Shown: in pieces, positions 1 to 8,056 of the stretch
Numbering within the stretch: position 1 is the stretch's first letter
Layout: every line of letters starts with the position of its first letter
NCBI GenBank assembly: GCA_965215045.1
Contig: OZ244031.1
Location: 1,116,001-1,180,000 of the forward strand
Length of the DNA: 64,000 nt
Source of the DNA: G965215045 sp965215045
GTDB lineage: Bacteria; Pseudomonadota; Gammaproteobacteria; JABABF01
Direction: 5' to 3'
Translations under genes and position numbers: made by a program
The notes under the pieces: generated by a model
Seen by the model: only the letters and a program-made list of their open reading frames with translations
Databases searched by the model: none
What the model was told of the DNA's origin: nothing

Positions 1-103
1 TTACCGGAAATTTTATCTTGGGCGGGACTGAGCGCCCGGCGGCGGAGTGCAGCCGGGCAGGCGGCGCACGGCGGGGTGCGCACCCGGTGGCGGAGTGCGG
101 CCG

Positions 104-1459
104 ATGAGTACGCTGCCCGGTTGTTTCAAGGCCTATGATGTGCGCGGCCGCGTGCCGCAGGAGTTGGACCCGGAACTGGCCCGGCGCATCGGCCGCGTGC
201 TGGTGGATTTCCTGGGCGCGCGCCGCATCGCGGTCGGCTGGGATGTGCGGCACAGTTCCCCGGCCCTGGTGGAGGCCTTGTGCGAGGGTATCTGCAGTGC
301 CGGTGCAGACGCCTGTACGATCGGCCTGTGCGGCACCGAAGAAATGTATTTCACCGTGTTTGACCGCGGGCTGGACGGCGGCGTCATGGTCACGGCCAGT
401 CACAATCCCCCGGAATACAACGGCATGAAAATCGTGCGCGAGGATGCCCGGCCGCTCAGTGCGGACACCGGCTTGTGGGAGCTGGGCACCCGGGTGGCGA
501 ACGGGGCCTGCGCGCGACCCGCGCGCGCCCCCCGGGGCCGGGTCCGGCACCTGCGACCGCGCGCCGCGTACGTGCGCAAACTGCTGTCTTTCGTGGAGAC
601 GGAGCGCTTGCGTCCGTTTCGCATCGTCTCCAACCCGGGCAATGGCGGCGCCGGTGAAATTATCGATCGCCTGGAACCGTGCCTGCCCTTTGAATTCATT
701 CGCCTGCAGCATCGGCCCGACGGCGATTTTCCGCACGGCGTGCCGAACCCGATGCTGGAGCAGAACCGCAGTCGCACCGCCCGGGCGGTGCGCCGACATC
801 GGGCGGATTTCGGCCTCGCCTGGGACGGGGATTTCGATCGCTGTTTTTTCTTCGATGAAAGCGGCGGCTTCATCGAGAGTTACTACTTGATCGGCCTGCT
901 GGCAAAGAGTTTCCTGCACCGCAGTCCCGGGGCGGCGGTGGTCTACGAGCCGCGCCTGGTCTGGAACACCCTGGAGGCGGTCACAGGGAGCGGCGGCCGG
1001 GCGGTGCAGAGCAAGGCCGGGCATGCGTTTATCAAGGAAATCATGCGGCGGGAGGATGCGGTCTACGGCGGGGAGATGAGCGCACACCACTATTTTCGCG
1101 ACTTCCGCTACTGCGACAGCGGCATGATTCCCTGGTTGCTGGTCGCAGAATTGATGAGCGATGCCGGCGTTCCGCTCTCCCGCCTGCTGGATTGCCGACG
1201 CTTTCCGTGCAGTGGCGAGATCAATCGTCCGGTGCAGAATGCCGCCCGGGTGATGGAGCGGGTGAAGGCGCACTACCGGGCATCGGCGCAATCGGTGGAG
1301 CACGTAGACGGTCTCAGTCTCGCTTTTGCCGACTGGCGTTTCAACCTGCGGCCCTCCAACACCGAGCCCCTGCTGCGTCTCAACGTGGAGAGCCGCGCCG
1401 ACGAGGTGCTGCTGGCGCAGAAGACCGCCGAGTTGCTGGAGTTGATCGACGGCAGTTAA
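104..1459 (+). CDS. manB: Phosphomannomutase (ManB/CpsG-like)
   Basis: Interconverts mannose-6-phosphate and mannose-1-phosphate in the cytoplasm, feeding GDP-mannose synthesis for surface polysaccharide. The 451-residue length fits the alpha-D-phosphohexomutase family. Visible motifs in order are the phosphoserine loop TASHNPPEYNG, the metal-binding loop AWDGDFDRCFFF, the sugar-binding loop GGEMSAHHYFRDF, and the C-terminal phosphate-binding RPSNTEPLLRLNVE. The GEMS-HHYFRDF form is typical of the CpsG/ManB branch, although dual phosphomannomutase/phosphoglucomutase activity as in AlgC cannot be excluded. The ATG at 104 has GGAG about 8 bases upstream; an in-frame start at 47 would only add a low-complexity Gly/Arg stretch. 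The gene converges on pgi with only 7 bases between the stop codons and no terminator hairpin. Confidence 0.93.
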   Translation: MSTLPGCFKAYDVRGRVPQELDPELARRIGRVLVDFLGARRIAVGWDVRHSSPALVEALCEGICSAGADACTIGLCGTEEMYFTVFDRGLDGGVMVTASHNPPEYNGMKIVREDARPLSADTGLWELGTRVANGACARPARAPRGRVRHLRPRAAYVRKLLSFVETERLRPFRIVSNPGNGGAGEIIDRLEPCLPFEFIRLQHRPDGDFPHGVPNPMLEQNRSRTARAVRRHRADFGLAWDGDFDRCFFFDESGGFIESYYLIGLLAKSFLHRSPGAAVVYEPRLVWNTLEAVTGSGGRAVQSKAGHAFIKEIMRREDAVYGGEMSAHHYFRDFRYCDSGMIPWLLVAELMSDAGVPLSRLLDCRRFPCSGEINRPVQNAARVMERVKAHYRASAQSVEHVDGLSLAFADWRFNLRPSNTEPLLRLNVESRADEVLLAQKTAELLELIDGS

Positions 1460-1466
1460 GCGCGTC

Positions 1467-3068
1467 TCAGTCCCGGTACCAGCTCGCCCACCGTCGCACC
1501 GTCGGTGAAACTTCGGCCTCCTTGCCGGCGAGCACCGCCCGCACCTCCGTCCCGATGGTCTTGCCCAGTTCCACCCCCCACTGGTCAAAGCAGTTGATAT
1601 CCCACACCGCCGCGGCCGTGTAGACGCGGTGTTCCCAGAGTGCCAGCAGTGCGCCCAGGCCCCGCGCATCCAGGGTGTCCAGGGCGAGCAGGCTGACGGG
1701 ACGCCCGCCGGGAATACTGAGATGCGGGGCCAGCGTTTGCGCATCGGCCGGCGTCCACCCGCGGCGCACCAGCGCAGCACTCGCCTCCCCCGGGCTGCGC
1801 CCGCCGCTGAGTGCCTGTACCTGGGCCAGGCAGTGGGCCCACAGCTCCCGGTTGCGCGGCTCCTTGCGCCGTTCCCGGCCGCGGCGCACCAGCACGAATT
1901 CGACCGCTGCTTCCGGCGTGCCCTGGTAGAGCAATTGGTGGAAGCTGTGCTGACTTTCAGGGCCCGGCCCGCCCCACAGGACCGGCGCCGTGGCGTATTG
2001 CACCGGCTCGCCGCTGTTCTGCACCGACTTGCCATTGCTCTCCATCAGCAACTGTTGCAGGAATTCCGGCAGCCCGCGCAGGCGGTACGCGTAGGGAACC
2101 ACGGCCCGCGCCCGGTGCCCGCAGAAGCTGGCGTGCCAGACGTCGAGCAGGCCCAGCAGCAGCGGCAGGTTCTGTGCCGGTGCGGTGCTGCGAAAATGCG
2201 CGTCCATCTGCGCCGCCCCGCGCAACAATGCACGCCAGCGGGCATTGCCGTCCCGCAGTGCCAGCGGCAGCGCCATGGCCGACCACAGGGAATAGCGCCC
2301 GCCGATGCTGCCGGGAAACGGCAGGATCGCCTCTTGTGGCACGCCCAGGCCGTGCACGGTCTCCGGGTTGGCGGTCACGGCCACGAAATGGCCGTCGATC
2401 GACGCCTCCCTGCCGGCCGCACCCCGCAGCCACTTGCGCGCCGCGCGGATATTCTGCAGCACCTCGCGCGTGGCCCCGGACTTGGAAGCCAGGATAAACA
2501 GCGTGTTTTGCGCTGCGAGCGTGTGCATGACCGCATCCCACTCCTCGCCATCGATGCCGCCCAGGAAGTGGCAGCGCAGCCCGCCCTGCCGCGCCGCCAA
2601 TGCCTGCGTCAGCAAGCGCGGGCCCAGCAGGGAACCGCCGATGCCCACGTGCACCACATCGCGGAACGGCGCCCCGCTGAAACCGCGCCGACGACCGCTG
2701 CGCAACTGCGTGACCAGGGCCTCCGCCTGCCGCTGCGTTGCGCGCAACTGCCGCTGCGTTGCGCGCAAGCCCGGCGGGGCCGCCCCCGGTGCGGTTCGCA
2801 GCAGCGGATGCAGCACCTGGCGTCCCTCGCTGACATTGACCGGGGCACCCGCAAACAGGGCCTCGATCTTGCGTGCCACCCCGGTCTCCTGCGCCAGTTG
2901 CAGCAACAGCTCCAGGCACTGCGAGCCGGGCAGGGCGTGGCTGAGATCGGCGTGGATGCCCGCCGCTGTAAAGTGCAGCGGCCGTTGTTCCCGCGGCTCA
3001 CCGCCCGGCGCGCCCTGTCGATATTTGCGCAGCGCCCGCCAGGCGGGCAGGGTGTCCGGCCCGGGCAT
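1467..3068 (-). CDS. pgi: Glucose-6-phosphate isomerase
   Basis: Interconverts glucose-6-phosphate and fructose-6-phosphate in the cytoplasm. The 533-residue protein is close to the usual ~550 of gammaproteobacterial Pgi. Recognisable blocks are VHVGIGGSLLGPRLLTQAL, LASKSGATREV, GGRYSLWSAMALPLAL, MESNGKSVQNSGEP, the HSFHQLLYQGT segment with the catalytic His, and the C-terminal signature FDQWGVELGK. It starts three bases after the ispB stop on the same strand, so the two are probably co-transcribed. An exact 21-bp tandem duplication gives a seven-residue repeat (RATQRQL twice) in an N-terminal helix. With phosphomannomutase next door, the fructose-6-phosphate product suggests a sugar-nucleotide supply neighbourhood. 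Confidence 0.95.
   Translation of the reverse strand: MPGPDTLPAWRALRKYRQGAPGGEPREQRPLHFTAAGIHADLSHALPGSQCLELLLQLAQETGVARKIEALFAGAPVNVSEGRQVLHPLLRTAPGAAPPGLRATQRQLRATQRQAEALVTQLRSGRRRGFSGAPFRDVVHVGIGGSLLGPRLLTQALAARQGGLRCHFLGGIDGEEWDAVMHTLAAQNTLFILASKSGATREVLQNIRAARKWLRGAAGREASIDGHFVAVTANPETVHGLGVPQEAILPFPGSIGGRYSLWSAMALPLALRDGNARWRALLRGAAQMDAHFRSTAPAQNLPLLLGLLDVWHASFCGHRARAVVPYAYRLRGLPEFLQQLLMESNGKSVQNSGEPVQYATAPVLWGGPGPESQHSFHQLLYQGTPEAAVEFVLVRRGRERRKEPRNRELWAHCLAQVQALSGGRSPGEASAALVRRGWTPADAQTLAPHLSIPGGRPVSLLALDTLDARGLGALLALWEHRVYTAAAVWDINCFDQWGVELGKTIGTEVRAVLAGKEAEVSPTVRRWASWYRD
2727..2768 (-). repeat. Exact 21-bp tandem duplication inside pgi
   Basis: Two adjacent identical 21-bp copies (2727-2747 and 2748-2768) encode a repeated LRATQRQ heptapeptide. 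The frame is kept. It looks like a recent slippage event. Confidence 0.9.
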
Positions 3069-3071
3069 CGT

Positions 3072-4040
3072 CTATTCGCTGCGTTCCACGGCCACGGCTG
3101 CCAGCTGCACCAGGCCTTCCCGGTAACCGGAATCCGGCAGGGGCGTCAATGCCTCCAGCGCGCGCTCACGATGCTGCCGCGCCTGTTGCAGAGTGTATTC
3201 CAGGGCACCGCAATCGCGCACCGCCTGTTGCACCCCGGCGAACGGCCGGGCCTCCTCCGGTGCGGCGAGTGCCGCACGGACCAGCTGGCGGACGGCATCG
3301 TCCGCCGTGCACAGCGCGGCGATCAGTGGCAGGGTGATTTTCCCTTCCCGCAGGTCCTGGCCCGCCGGTTTGCCCATGACCGCGGCATCGCCGTCGTAGT
3401 CCAGCACGTCATCGCGCAACTGGAATGCGAGTCCCAACTGCAGGCCGAACTCCCCCAGGGCATCGCAGTGCTCCCGCGTCGCCCCGGACAGCAGCGCACT
3501 GCAGCGCGCAGCCGACTGGAACACCAGCGCGGTCTTGGCCGTGATCAGCGCAAAATATTCCTCCTCCCCGAGCTCCAGGTCCCCGATGCGGGACAGCTGC
3601 AACACCTCGCCCTCGGCCAGCCGGTTGCCGGTATCGGTCATGCAGTTCAGCACCTCGACGTTGTCGGTCCGAAACAGCATTTGAAAGGCGCGCGAATAGA
3701 GAAAATCCCCGACCAGCACGCTGGCGGAGTTGCCCCAGTGGTTGTTGGCACTGGGGCGCCCGCGCCGCTGCATCGCCCCGTCGACCACGTCGTCGTGCAG
3801 CAGCGTGGCGGTATGCAGGAACTCCACCGCGGCCGCCAGGTGCAGGTGCCGTTCATCGATGTCCCCGCAGCAGCCGGCGGCCAGCAGGGCCAGCAGCGGG
3901 CGCAGCCGCTTGCCGCCGGCAAAGGTGATGTGCCCGCCGACATCATCCGTCAGCCGGGCGCGCGAGCGCAGGTTTTTCTGCAACAGAGTCTCGACTTCCG
4001 CGAGTTCTCTCTGCACGGGAAGGTACACGGCCTGCATCAT
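3072..4040 (-). CDS. ispB: Long-chain polyprenyl diphosphate synthase (octaprenyl type)
   Basis: Trans-prenyltransferase that adds isopentenyl diphosphate units to make the side-chain precursor of ubiquinone. The 322-residue length matches IspB. The first Asp-rich motif is LLHDDVVDGAMQRRG and the second is QLRDDVLDYDGD; the NNHWGNSASVLVGDFLYSRAF block between them is characteristic. The fifth residue before the first Asp-rich motif is Ala, a small residue that in this family goes with long (C40 or longer) products. The gene is followed closely by pgi in the same orientation and is divergent from the epoxide hydrolase, sharing a ~136-bp upstream region with it. Confidence 0.93.
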   Translation of the reverse strand: MMQAVYLPVQRELAEVETLLQKNLRSRARLTDDVGGHITFAGGKRLRPLLALLAAGCCGDIDERHLHLAAAVEFLHTATLLHDDVVDGAMQRRGRPSANNHWGNSASVLVGDFLYSRAFQMLFRTDNVEVLNCMTDTGNRLAEGEVLQLSRIGDLELGEEEYFALITAKTALVFQSAARCSALLSGATREHCDALGEFGLQLGLAFQLRDDVLDYDGDAAVMGKPAGQDLREGKITLPLIAALCTADDAVRQLVRAALAAPEEARPFAGVQQAVRDCGALEYTLQQARQHRERALEALTPLPDSGYREGLVQLAAVAVERSE

Positions 4041-4116
4041 TCGGAGACACGAGGGGTTTCGGGGCCGGGTATTATCGCGTATTGCCGGTGGTTTTCGCAG
4101 GCCGCCGGCGGGCGAT

Positions 4117-4125
4117 TGCTATAAT
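4117..4125 (+). promoter_or_regulatory. Extended -10 promoter for the epoxide hydrolase
   Basis: TGCTATAAT is a perfect extended -10 element (TGn plus TATAAT). No good -35 is seen at 16-18 bp. It lies 51 bp before the epoxide hydrolase ATG. Confidence 0.6.
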
Positions 4126-4176
4126 CGCGGCGTATTGCACCGCGATGTAATTTTTGCGACACCGGGACCCTGCACC

Positions 4177-5322
4177 ATGAGTATTCGAGATTTTCCCATC
4201 CGGATTTCCGACGAGGAAATCGCCGACCTGCACCGACGCCTGGACAACGTCCGCTGGGGCGATGAACTCAACGATGCAGACTGGAGCTACGGTGCCGACA
4301 TGCACTGGATCAAACGGCTGTGCGACTACTGGCGCACGGATTTCGACTGGCGCGCCCAGGAAGCGCAACTGCAGCGTTTCGAACACTTCATTGCCGATAC
4401 CGCGGGCGGCCAGGAAATTCACTTCATTCATCATCGCTCCCGACACGAGAAAGCGCGCCCCCTGGTGATCACCCACGGCTGGCCCGGTTCGGTGTTCGAG
4501 TTCATGAAAATCATCGAACCGCTGGCAGATCCCGCCGCGCACGGGGGCCGCACAGAAGACGCCTTTCACGTGGTCTGTCCCTCGCTGCCGGGCTTCGGTT
4601 TTTCGCCACCGCCGACCGAACCCGGCATGGACCCCCGACGCGCCGCCGCCTGCCAGGTCGAGTTGATGAAGCAGCTGGGCTACAGCCGCTACATCGCCCA
4701 GGGCGGCGACTGGGGTGCCATGATCAGCACCGAGATGGGACGCCAGGACCCGGAAAACTGCGCCGGCGTGCATCTGAACATGCTGGTGGCGATGCCGCCT
4801 GCGGACGGGGATCCGATGGCGGGGCTGAGCGACGAGGAGAAACTCAACATGCAGACCTCCGAACAGTTCAGCAAGGAGGGGATGGGTTATTTTCATATCC
4901 AGAGCACCAAGCCGCAGACCCTGTCGTACGCGCTCAATGATTCGCCGGTGGGCCTGGCCGCGTGGATTGCCGAAAAGTTCCGCGCCTGGAGCGACTGCGA
5001 CGGCGATGTGGAAAAGGTTTACACCCTCGATGAATTGCTGGCCAACATCTCGCTCTACTGGTTCACCCGCACCGCGGGCTCTTCGGCGCGCATGTACTAC
5101 GAGACCATGCACAACGAGCAGAGCACTGCCCGGGTGGAGGTTCCGACCGGTGCCGTGCTGTTTCCCAGGGAGTTGATGAAAGCCCCGCGTAAATGGGCGG
5201 AGGCCGCCTACAATATTGTCCACTGGAGCGTGATGTCCAAGGGGGGACATTTTGCGGCGATGGAACAGCCGGAGCTGCTGGTCGGGGATATCCGCAGCTT
5301 TGCCGCCTGCCTCAAAGACTGA
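4177..5322 (+). CDS. Epoxide hydrolase, alpha/beta hydrolase fold
   Basis: Microsomal-type epoxide hydrolase family, which opens epoxides to diols through an ester intermediate. The 381-residue protein has an N-terminal EHN-type region (residues ~1-110, with WSYGADMHWIKRLCDYWRTDFDWRAQE), then the oxyanion-hole HGWPGS, the nucleophile Asp in GGDWGA, and the C-terminal catalytic His in SKGGHFAAMEQPELL. The ATG at 4177 gives MSIRDFPIRISDEEIADL, the usual family N-terminus, and follows a clear extended -10 promoter; upstream in-frame starts read into ispB antisense. A partial, internally deleted copy of this gene lies at 7723-7845. The physiological substrate is not evident. Confidence 0.92.
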   Translation: MSIRDFPIRISDEEIADLHRRLDNVRWGDELNDADWSYGADMHWIKRLCDYWRTDFDWRAQEAQLQRFEHFIADTAGGQEIHFIHHRSRHEKARPLVITHGWPGSVFEFMKIIEPLADPAAHGGRTEDAFHVVCPSLPGFGFSPPPTEPGMDPRRAAACQVELMKQLGYSRYIAQGGDWGAMISTEMGRQDPENCAGVHLNMLVAMPPADGDPMAGLSDEEKLNMQTSEQFSKEGMGYFHIQSTKPQTLSYALNDSPVGLAAWIAEKFRAWSDCDGDVEKVYTLDELLANISLYWFTRTAGSSARMYYETMHNEQSTARVEVPTGAVLFPRELMKAPRKWAEAAYNIVHWSVMSKGGHFAAMEQPELLVGDIRSFAACLKD

Positions 5323-5427
5323 GGGAGACCCTGTCGGCTCCGCCCACCCGCCCCCGGCTGCCGCACCGGCTGCGGCTTCCTGCTCCTGCACCGCCCGCAG
5401 GCCCCTCGGCTGCCGCACCGCCTACCC

Positions 5428-5454
5428 GCCTCTCCCCCGCTGTGCACCCCCGGA
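5428..5454. repeat. 27-bp direct repeat, left flank of R-M module
   Basis: Starts GCCTCTCCCCCGCTGTGCAC. Near-identical copies are at 7105-7130 (one C fewer) and 7972-7998. The first two bracket the restriction-modification genes. Confidence 0.85.
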
Positions 5455-5463
5455 CCGGGCCGC

Positions 5464-5491
5464 TTGCATTTTGTGTTGAAGTATGAATAAT
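5464..5491 (+). promoter_or_regulatory. Candidate promoter of the R-M module
   Basis: TTGCAT (5464-5469), a 16-bp spacer and AATAAT (5486-5491). It lies just inside the AT-richer insert, upstream of the methyltransferase. The short direct repeats at 5535-5568 could be regulatory sites downstream of it. Confidence 0.5.
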
Positions 5492-5663
5492 GCCCACTAA
5501 ACTCTGTTTCAACCAAGCCGCGTACAGTTGTGTATCGATTCATAACTGTTCATAAGGATCTCGATTCACCTGCGTTATCAAAGCGGTCAGTTTCGCTTTC
5601 TCTTGCCGGGCTGGCATCCCTTAACAACAAGACAATAAAACCTGCGGGACTGGTATCGGCCTG

Positions 5664-6457
5664 ATGCCCGCGCAAATAGAATTAACAAACCTGGCGGCTG
5701 GTGCTGCCATGCCAAGGCACGCCAGGCACCCCAGGTGCGGCCCAGCGCAGACGGGGCCAAAATGCACCATAGAGAAAGCGGACTTCTCGGTGTTTCTCAA
5801 TCGGCTGCCAGCAGGATCTGTTGACTTGGTGCTGACCGACCCGCCTTATACAATCAGCCGCGAGACCGGTTTTGCCAATGTGGGGAAGAACGGGGTACAG
5901 CGGTTTGCAGTCTCTATGGACTTCGGTAAATGGGATAAGGTGCCGATTGACCTTGCCAGACTGTCGACGGATATGTACAGGACATTGCGTAAAGGCGGTA
6001 CAGCAATCGTGTTTTATGACCTGTGGAAGTTAACGCATTTAGCGGACGCCCTGAGGACAGCGGGTTTCAAAATGTTGCGCTTGATTGAATGGCAAAAGAC
6101 GAACCCGGTACCGTTGAACAGCAAGGCCACCTACCTCTCAAACAGCAGGGAGATCGCGGTCGTCGGTGTGAAGGGCGGCAAGCCACCTTCAATGGAGAGT
6201 ATGACAACGGCGTTTACCGGTATCCCATCCCGCGGCACAATGGGCGCCGCATTCACCCGACGCAAAAGCCATTGGAATTGTTTGCCGAACTGGTGGAACG
6301 GCATACCAATGCCGGTGATTTTGTCGTCGACCCTTTCTTGGGCGGCGGCACGACTGCTGTCGCCGCATTATCAAAGGCGCGCCGTTTTGCCGGTTGTGAT
6401 ATTGACCCGGGATATGTCGAGGCGTCGAAGGAACGGCTCAAGATTGATGTCAAGTAA
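5664..6457 (+). CDS. Type II DNA methyltransferase, beta class, interrupted by a frameshift
   Basis: Amino-methyltransferase (N6-adenine or N4-cytosine). The catalytic motif TDPPY is at residues ~58-62. It is followed by MDFGKWD, a LRKGGTAIVFYDLWK block and the EWQKTNPVPLNSKATYLSNSRE region typical of beta-class enzymes. At about base 6181 the reading frame must shift by -1: after VVGVKGGK the homologous sequence continues one frame over as ATFNGEYDNGVYRYP, then HPTQKPLELF and the SAM-binding DPFLGGGTTAV, ending at the TAA of 6455-6457. Without the shift, the first frame stays open by chance into the endonuclease, giving a false 464-residue fusion. No classical slippery heptamer is seen at the site, so mutation or sequencing error is more likely than programmed shifting. 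The start is uncertain: homology begins only around residue 34. The stop overlaps the endonuclease start by 11 bp. Confidence 0.8.
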
Positions 6458-7058
6458 TCCAACTTTCCGGGAGGGCACGAAAGCGGCTGTTTTTATTGAG
6501 CTTGCCAGGCCGGACCAGGATGGCTTTTCCCGGAAAGTAAGCCTCGCAGAACTGGAAGAGCACGGGCTGGGAATGGGCAACGGCGGGAGTTGGTGCAGAA
6601 GGGATAGCGCATTGGGCATGCGCTACAACATCCATCGGGAACTGCACAAGGGAAAGATAGTGGCAGTGGCATTGCACGGCTTCAACCAACTGCCGGCGAG
6701 GCGGGCAATACGGGCGGATATCAAAAAGGTGATCAAAAAACAGCGCTGTGCCGTACTGGATACCGGTCATCCTGAATGTGACCATAAGGACGGGCGCATT
6801 TATGATAAACCGGTTATGGAAATGAGCCAGCAGAGCGAGGAAGACTTTCAAGCACTGTCCAAGGCGGCAAATATGGCAAAGCGGCAACATTGCCGGAAAT
6901 GTAAAGAAACCGGCCAGCGGTATGATGCCAGGAATTTAGGCTATTCCATACCGCAGTTCAAGGGCAATGGAATTTATAGAGGAAGTTGTGTGGGTTGCTA
7001 CTGGCATGACCCGAGGGCATTCAATCGAGCGGTGAGCGACCGGGCAAGCCGCAAATAA
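6447..7058 (+). CDS. HNH-type Type II restriction endonuclease
   Basis: 203-residue protein translated from the ATG at 6447, which overlaps the end of the methyltransferase frame as expected for a coupled restriction-modification pair. The C-terminal half has an HNH-like metal-finger nuclease pattern: PECDHKDGR, then DFQALSKAANMAKRQHC, then two Cys pairs (CRKC and CVGC) that probably bind zinc, ending with GCYWHDP. I recall this arrangement from uncharacterised Type II endonucleases next to beta-class methyltransferases, but I cannot name the recognition site. The endonuclease looks intact while its methyltransferase is frameshifted. If both states are real, the nuclease must be silent or protected by another methylase. 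The module is AT-richer than its surroundings and flanked by direct repeats. Confidence 0.8.
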   Translation: MSSNPTFREGTKAAVFIELARPDQDGFSRKVSLAELEEHGLGMGNGGSWCRRDSALGMRYNIHRELHKGKIVAVALHGFNQLPARRAIRADIKKVIKKQRCAVLDTGHPECDHKDGRIYDKPVMEMSQQSEEDFQALSKAANMAKRQHCRKCKETGQRYDARNLGYSIPQFKGNGIYRGSCVGCYWHDPRAFNRAVSDRASRK

Positions 7059-7104
7059 TCCCCATTATTTCCAGGTTTTCCTGTTCCTCCGGGCCAGCCC
7101 GCAG

Positions 7105-7130
7105 GCCTCTCCCCCGCTGTGCACCCCGGA
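7105..7130. repeat. 27-bp direct repeat (26-bp variant), right flank of R-M module
   Basis: Matches 5428-5454 with one C missing. It is followed by the promoter region of the first coiled-coil gene, exactly as the third copy (7972-7998) precedes that of the second. Confidence 0.85.
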
Positions 7131-7188
7131 CGATGAGCCTCCAGAATCCCATAAATTATGGACTTATATATTTTCCCGCAGGCGCGGT

Positions 7189-7217
7189 TTGACTTTCCCG
7201 CAGGAGGTGAATACAGT
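7189..7217 (+). promoter_or_regulatory. Sigma70 promoter of coiled-coil gene 1
   Basis: TTGACT (7189-7194), a 17-bp spacer and TACAGT (7212-7217). The paralogous promoter at 8057-8085 is one step closer to consensus in each box. Confidence 0.75.
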
Positions 7218-7303
7218 GTGATGCAGGGGGCCAGGGATTAGCAATCACAGGACGCGCGTATTACTTTCGCCCTCTGGAAAGAGGCAAAAAGGAGATTGTC
7301 ACC

Positions 7304-7705
7304 ATGACTGAACCAGCGTTTCGAAACCGCGAAGACATGAGCGAACACCTGAAGGCAGCCGGCTTTGACGACCAGCAGATCCGCAGTATCCTGCAGGTGG
7401 TAGCGGGGCTGATGAAAGAGATGGGCCTGGCCATCCGCGCCGACTTGGCGAAGAGTGAGCAGCGCAGCGATGAGCGTCATGAACGGGCCCAGAAACTCAG
7501 CGATGAGCGTCATGAACGGGCCCAGAAACTCAGCGATGAGCGTCATGAACGGGCCCAGAAACTCAGCGATGAGCGTCATCAGATCAACCTGGAATTGCAT
7601 AAACAGGCCTTCTTATGGATACGGTGGGGGTTCGGCATGATCGGGTCTTTCCTGCTCGCCCTCCTGGGCATACTGATCACAGGTGTTATCAGGGGGTGGT
7701 TGTGA
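7304..7705 (+). CDS. Short coiled-coil protein with C-terminal membrane helix (paralog 1)
   Basis: 133 residues with a strong AAGGAG ribosome site upstream of the ATG. The N-terminal ~45 residues (LKAAGFDDQQIRSILQVVAGL) resemble the start of DUF1640/CCDC90-type coiled-coil proteins. Then come three exact 11-residue repeats (SDERHERAQKL), a hendecad pattern suited to a coiled coil, and a C-terminal hydrophobic helix (about residues 105-130) ending in RGWL. A tail-anchored inner-membrane protein with a cytoplasmic coiled coil is likely. The function is unknown. Paralog 2 lies immediately downstream, with nearly identical ends but a longer repeat region. Confidence 0.75.
   Translation: MTEPAFRNREDMSEHLKAAGFDDQQIRSILQVVAGLMKEMGLAIRADLAKSEQRSDERHERAQKLSDERHERAQKLSDERHERAQKLSDERHQINLELHKQAFLWIRWGFGMIGSFLLALLGILITGVIRGWL
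7463..7579 (+). repeat. 33-bp tandem coding repeat in coiled-coil gene 1
   Basis: Three full 33-bp units (7463, 7496, 7529) and a partial fourth. The units are essentially identical and encode an 11-residue repeat. Confidence 0.9.
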
Positions 7706-7722
7706 TCCACTGCATCTGCCCG

Positions 7723-7845
7723 CATCGCCCAGGGCGGCGACTGGGGTGCCCTGATCAGCACCGAGATGGGGCACCAGGACCCGGAAAACTGCGCCGGCGT
7801 GCACCTGAACATGCTGGTGGCGATGCCGCCTGCCTCAAAGACTGA
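7723..7845 (+). pseudogene. Epoxide hydrolase remnant with internal deletion
   Basis: Matches 4692-4802 of the epoxide hydrolase gene joined directly to 5311-5322 and its stop codon. The joint is at a 10-bp word, TGCCGCCTGC, that occurs at 4793-4802 and 5301-5310 of the intact gene, so 508 bp were lost between short direct repeats. The fragment carries the nucleophile region but is out of frame after the joint. It is non-functional and marks a tandem duplication. Confidence 0.9.
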
Positions 7846-7971
7846 GGGAGACCCTGTCGGCTCCGCCCACCCGCCCCCCGGCTGCCGCACCGCCCGCGGT
7901 TTCCTGCTCCCGCACCGCCTGCCCCCGGCTGCCGCACCGGCTGCGGTTTCCTGCTCCTGCACCGCCCGCAG

Positions 7972-7998
7972 GCCTCTCCCCCGCTGTGCACCCCCGGA
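7972..7998. repeat. 27-bp direct repeat, third copy (empty site)
   Basis: Identical to 5428-5454. Here the repeat occurs once, with the upstream and downstream contexts joined and no restriction-modification genes. Confidence 0.85.
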
Positions 7999-8056
7999 CG
8001 ATGACCCTCCAGAATCCCATAAATTATGGACTTATATATTTTCCCGCGGGCGCGGG

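Larger units (their letters stand above)
5323..5663. other. Intergenic region between epoxide hydrolase and the R-M module
   Basis: Bases 5323-5454 are very GC-rich and made of short CTGCCGCACCG-type repeats that recur at 7846-7998. From 5455 the composition becomes AT-richer, marking the left edge of the restriction-modification insert. This part holds a candidate promoter (5464-5491) and short direct repeats: TTCATAA at 5539 and 5549, TCGATTCA at 5535 and 5561. No gene is seen. Confidence 0.7.
4692..7722. repeat. Segmental tandem duplication, copy A
   Basis: Runs from inside the epoxide hydrolase gene through the restriction-modification module and the first coiled-coil gene. It begins and ends at a CATCGCC heptamer (4692-4698; copy A/B junction at 7723-7729). 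Copy B follows directly. The boundaries are inferred by matching sequence by eye. Confidence 0.75.

Noticed and set aside
1629..4124. 831-codon plus-strand frame across pgi and ispB
   Set aside because: It lies opposite two well-supported genes and has no homology-like motifs.
4072..5418. 448-codon minus-strand frame over the epoxide hydrolase
   Set aside because: It is the shadow of a gene with a complete catalytic triad on the plus strand.
6165..6195. Programmed -1 frameshift in the methyltransferase
   Set aside because: No X-XXY-YYZ slippery heptamer or obvious stimulatory hairpin is seen.
5664..7058. A 464-residue methyltransferase-endonuclease fusion
   Set aside because: The middle ~88 residues are out-of-frame translation of the methyltransferase C-terminal half. 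The real motifs continue in the neighbouring frame.
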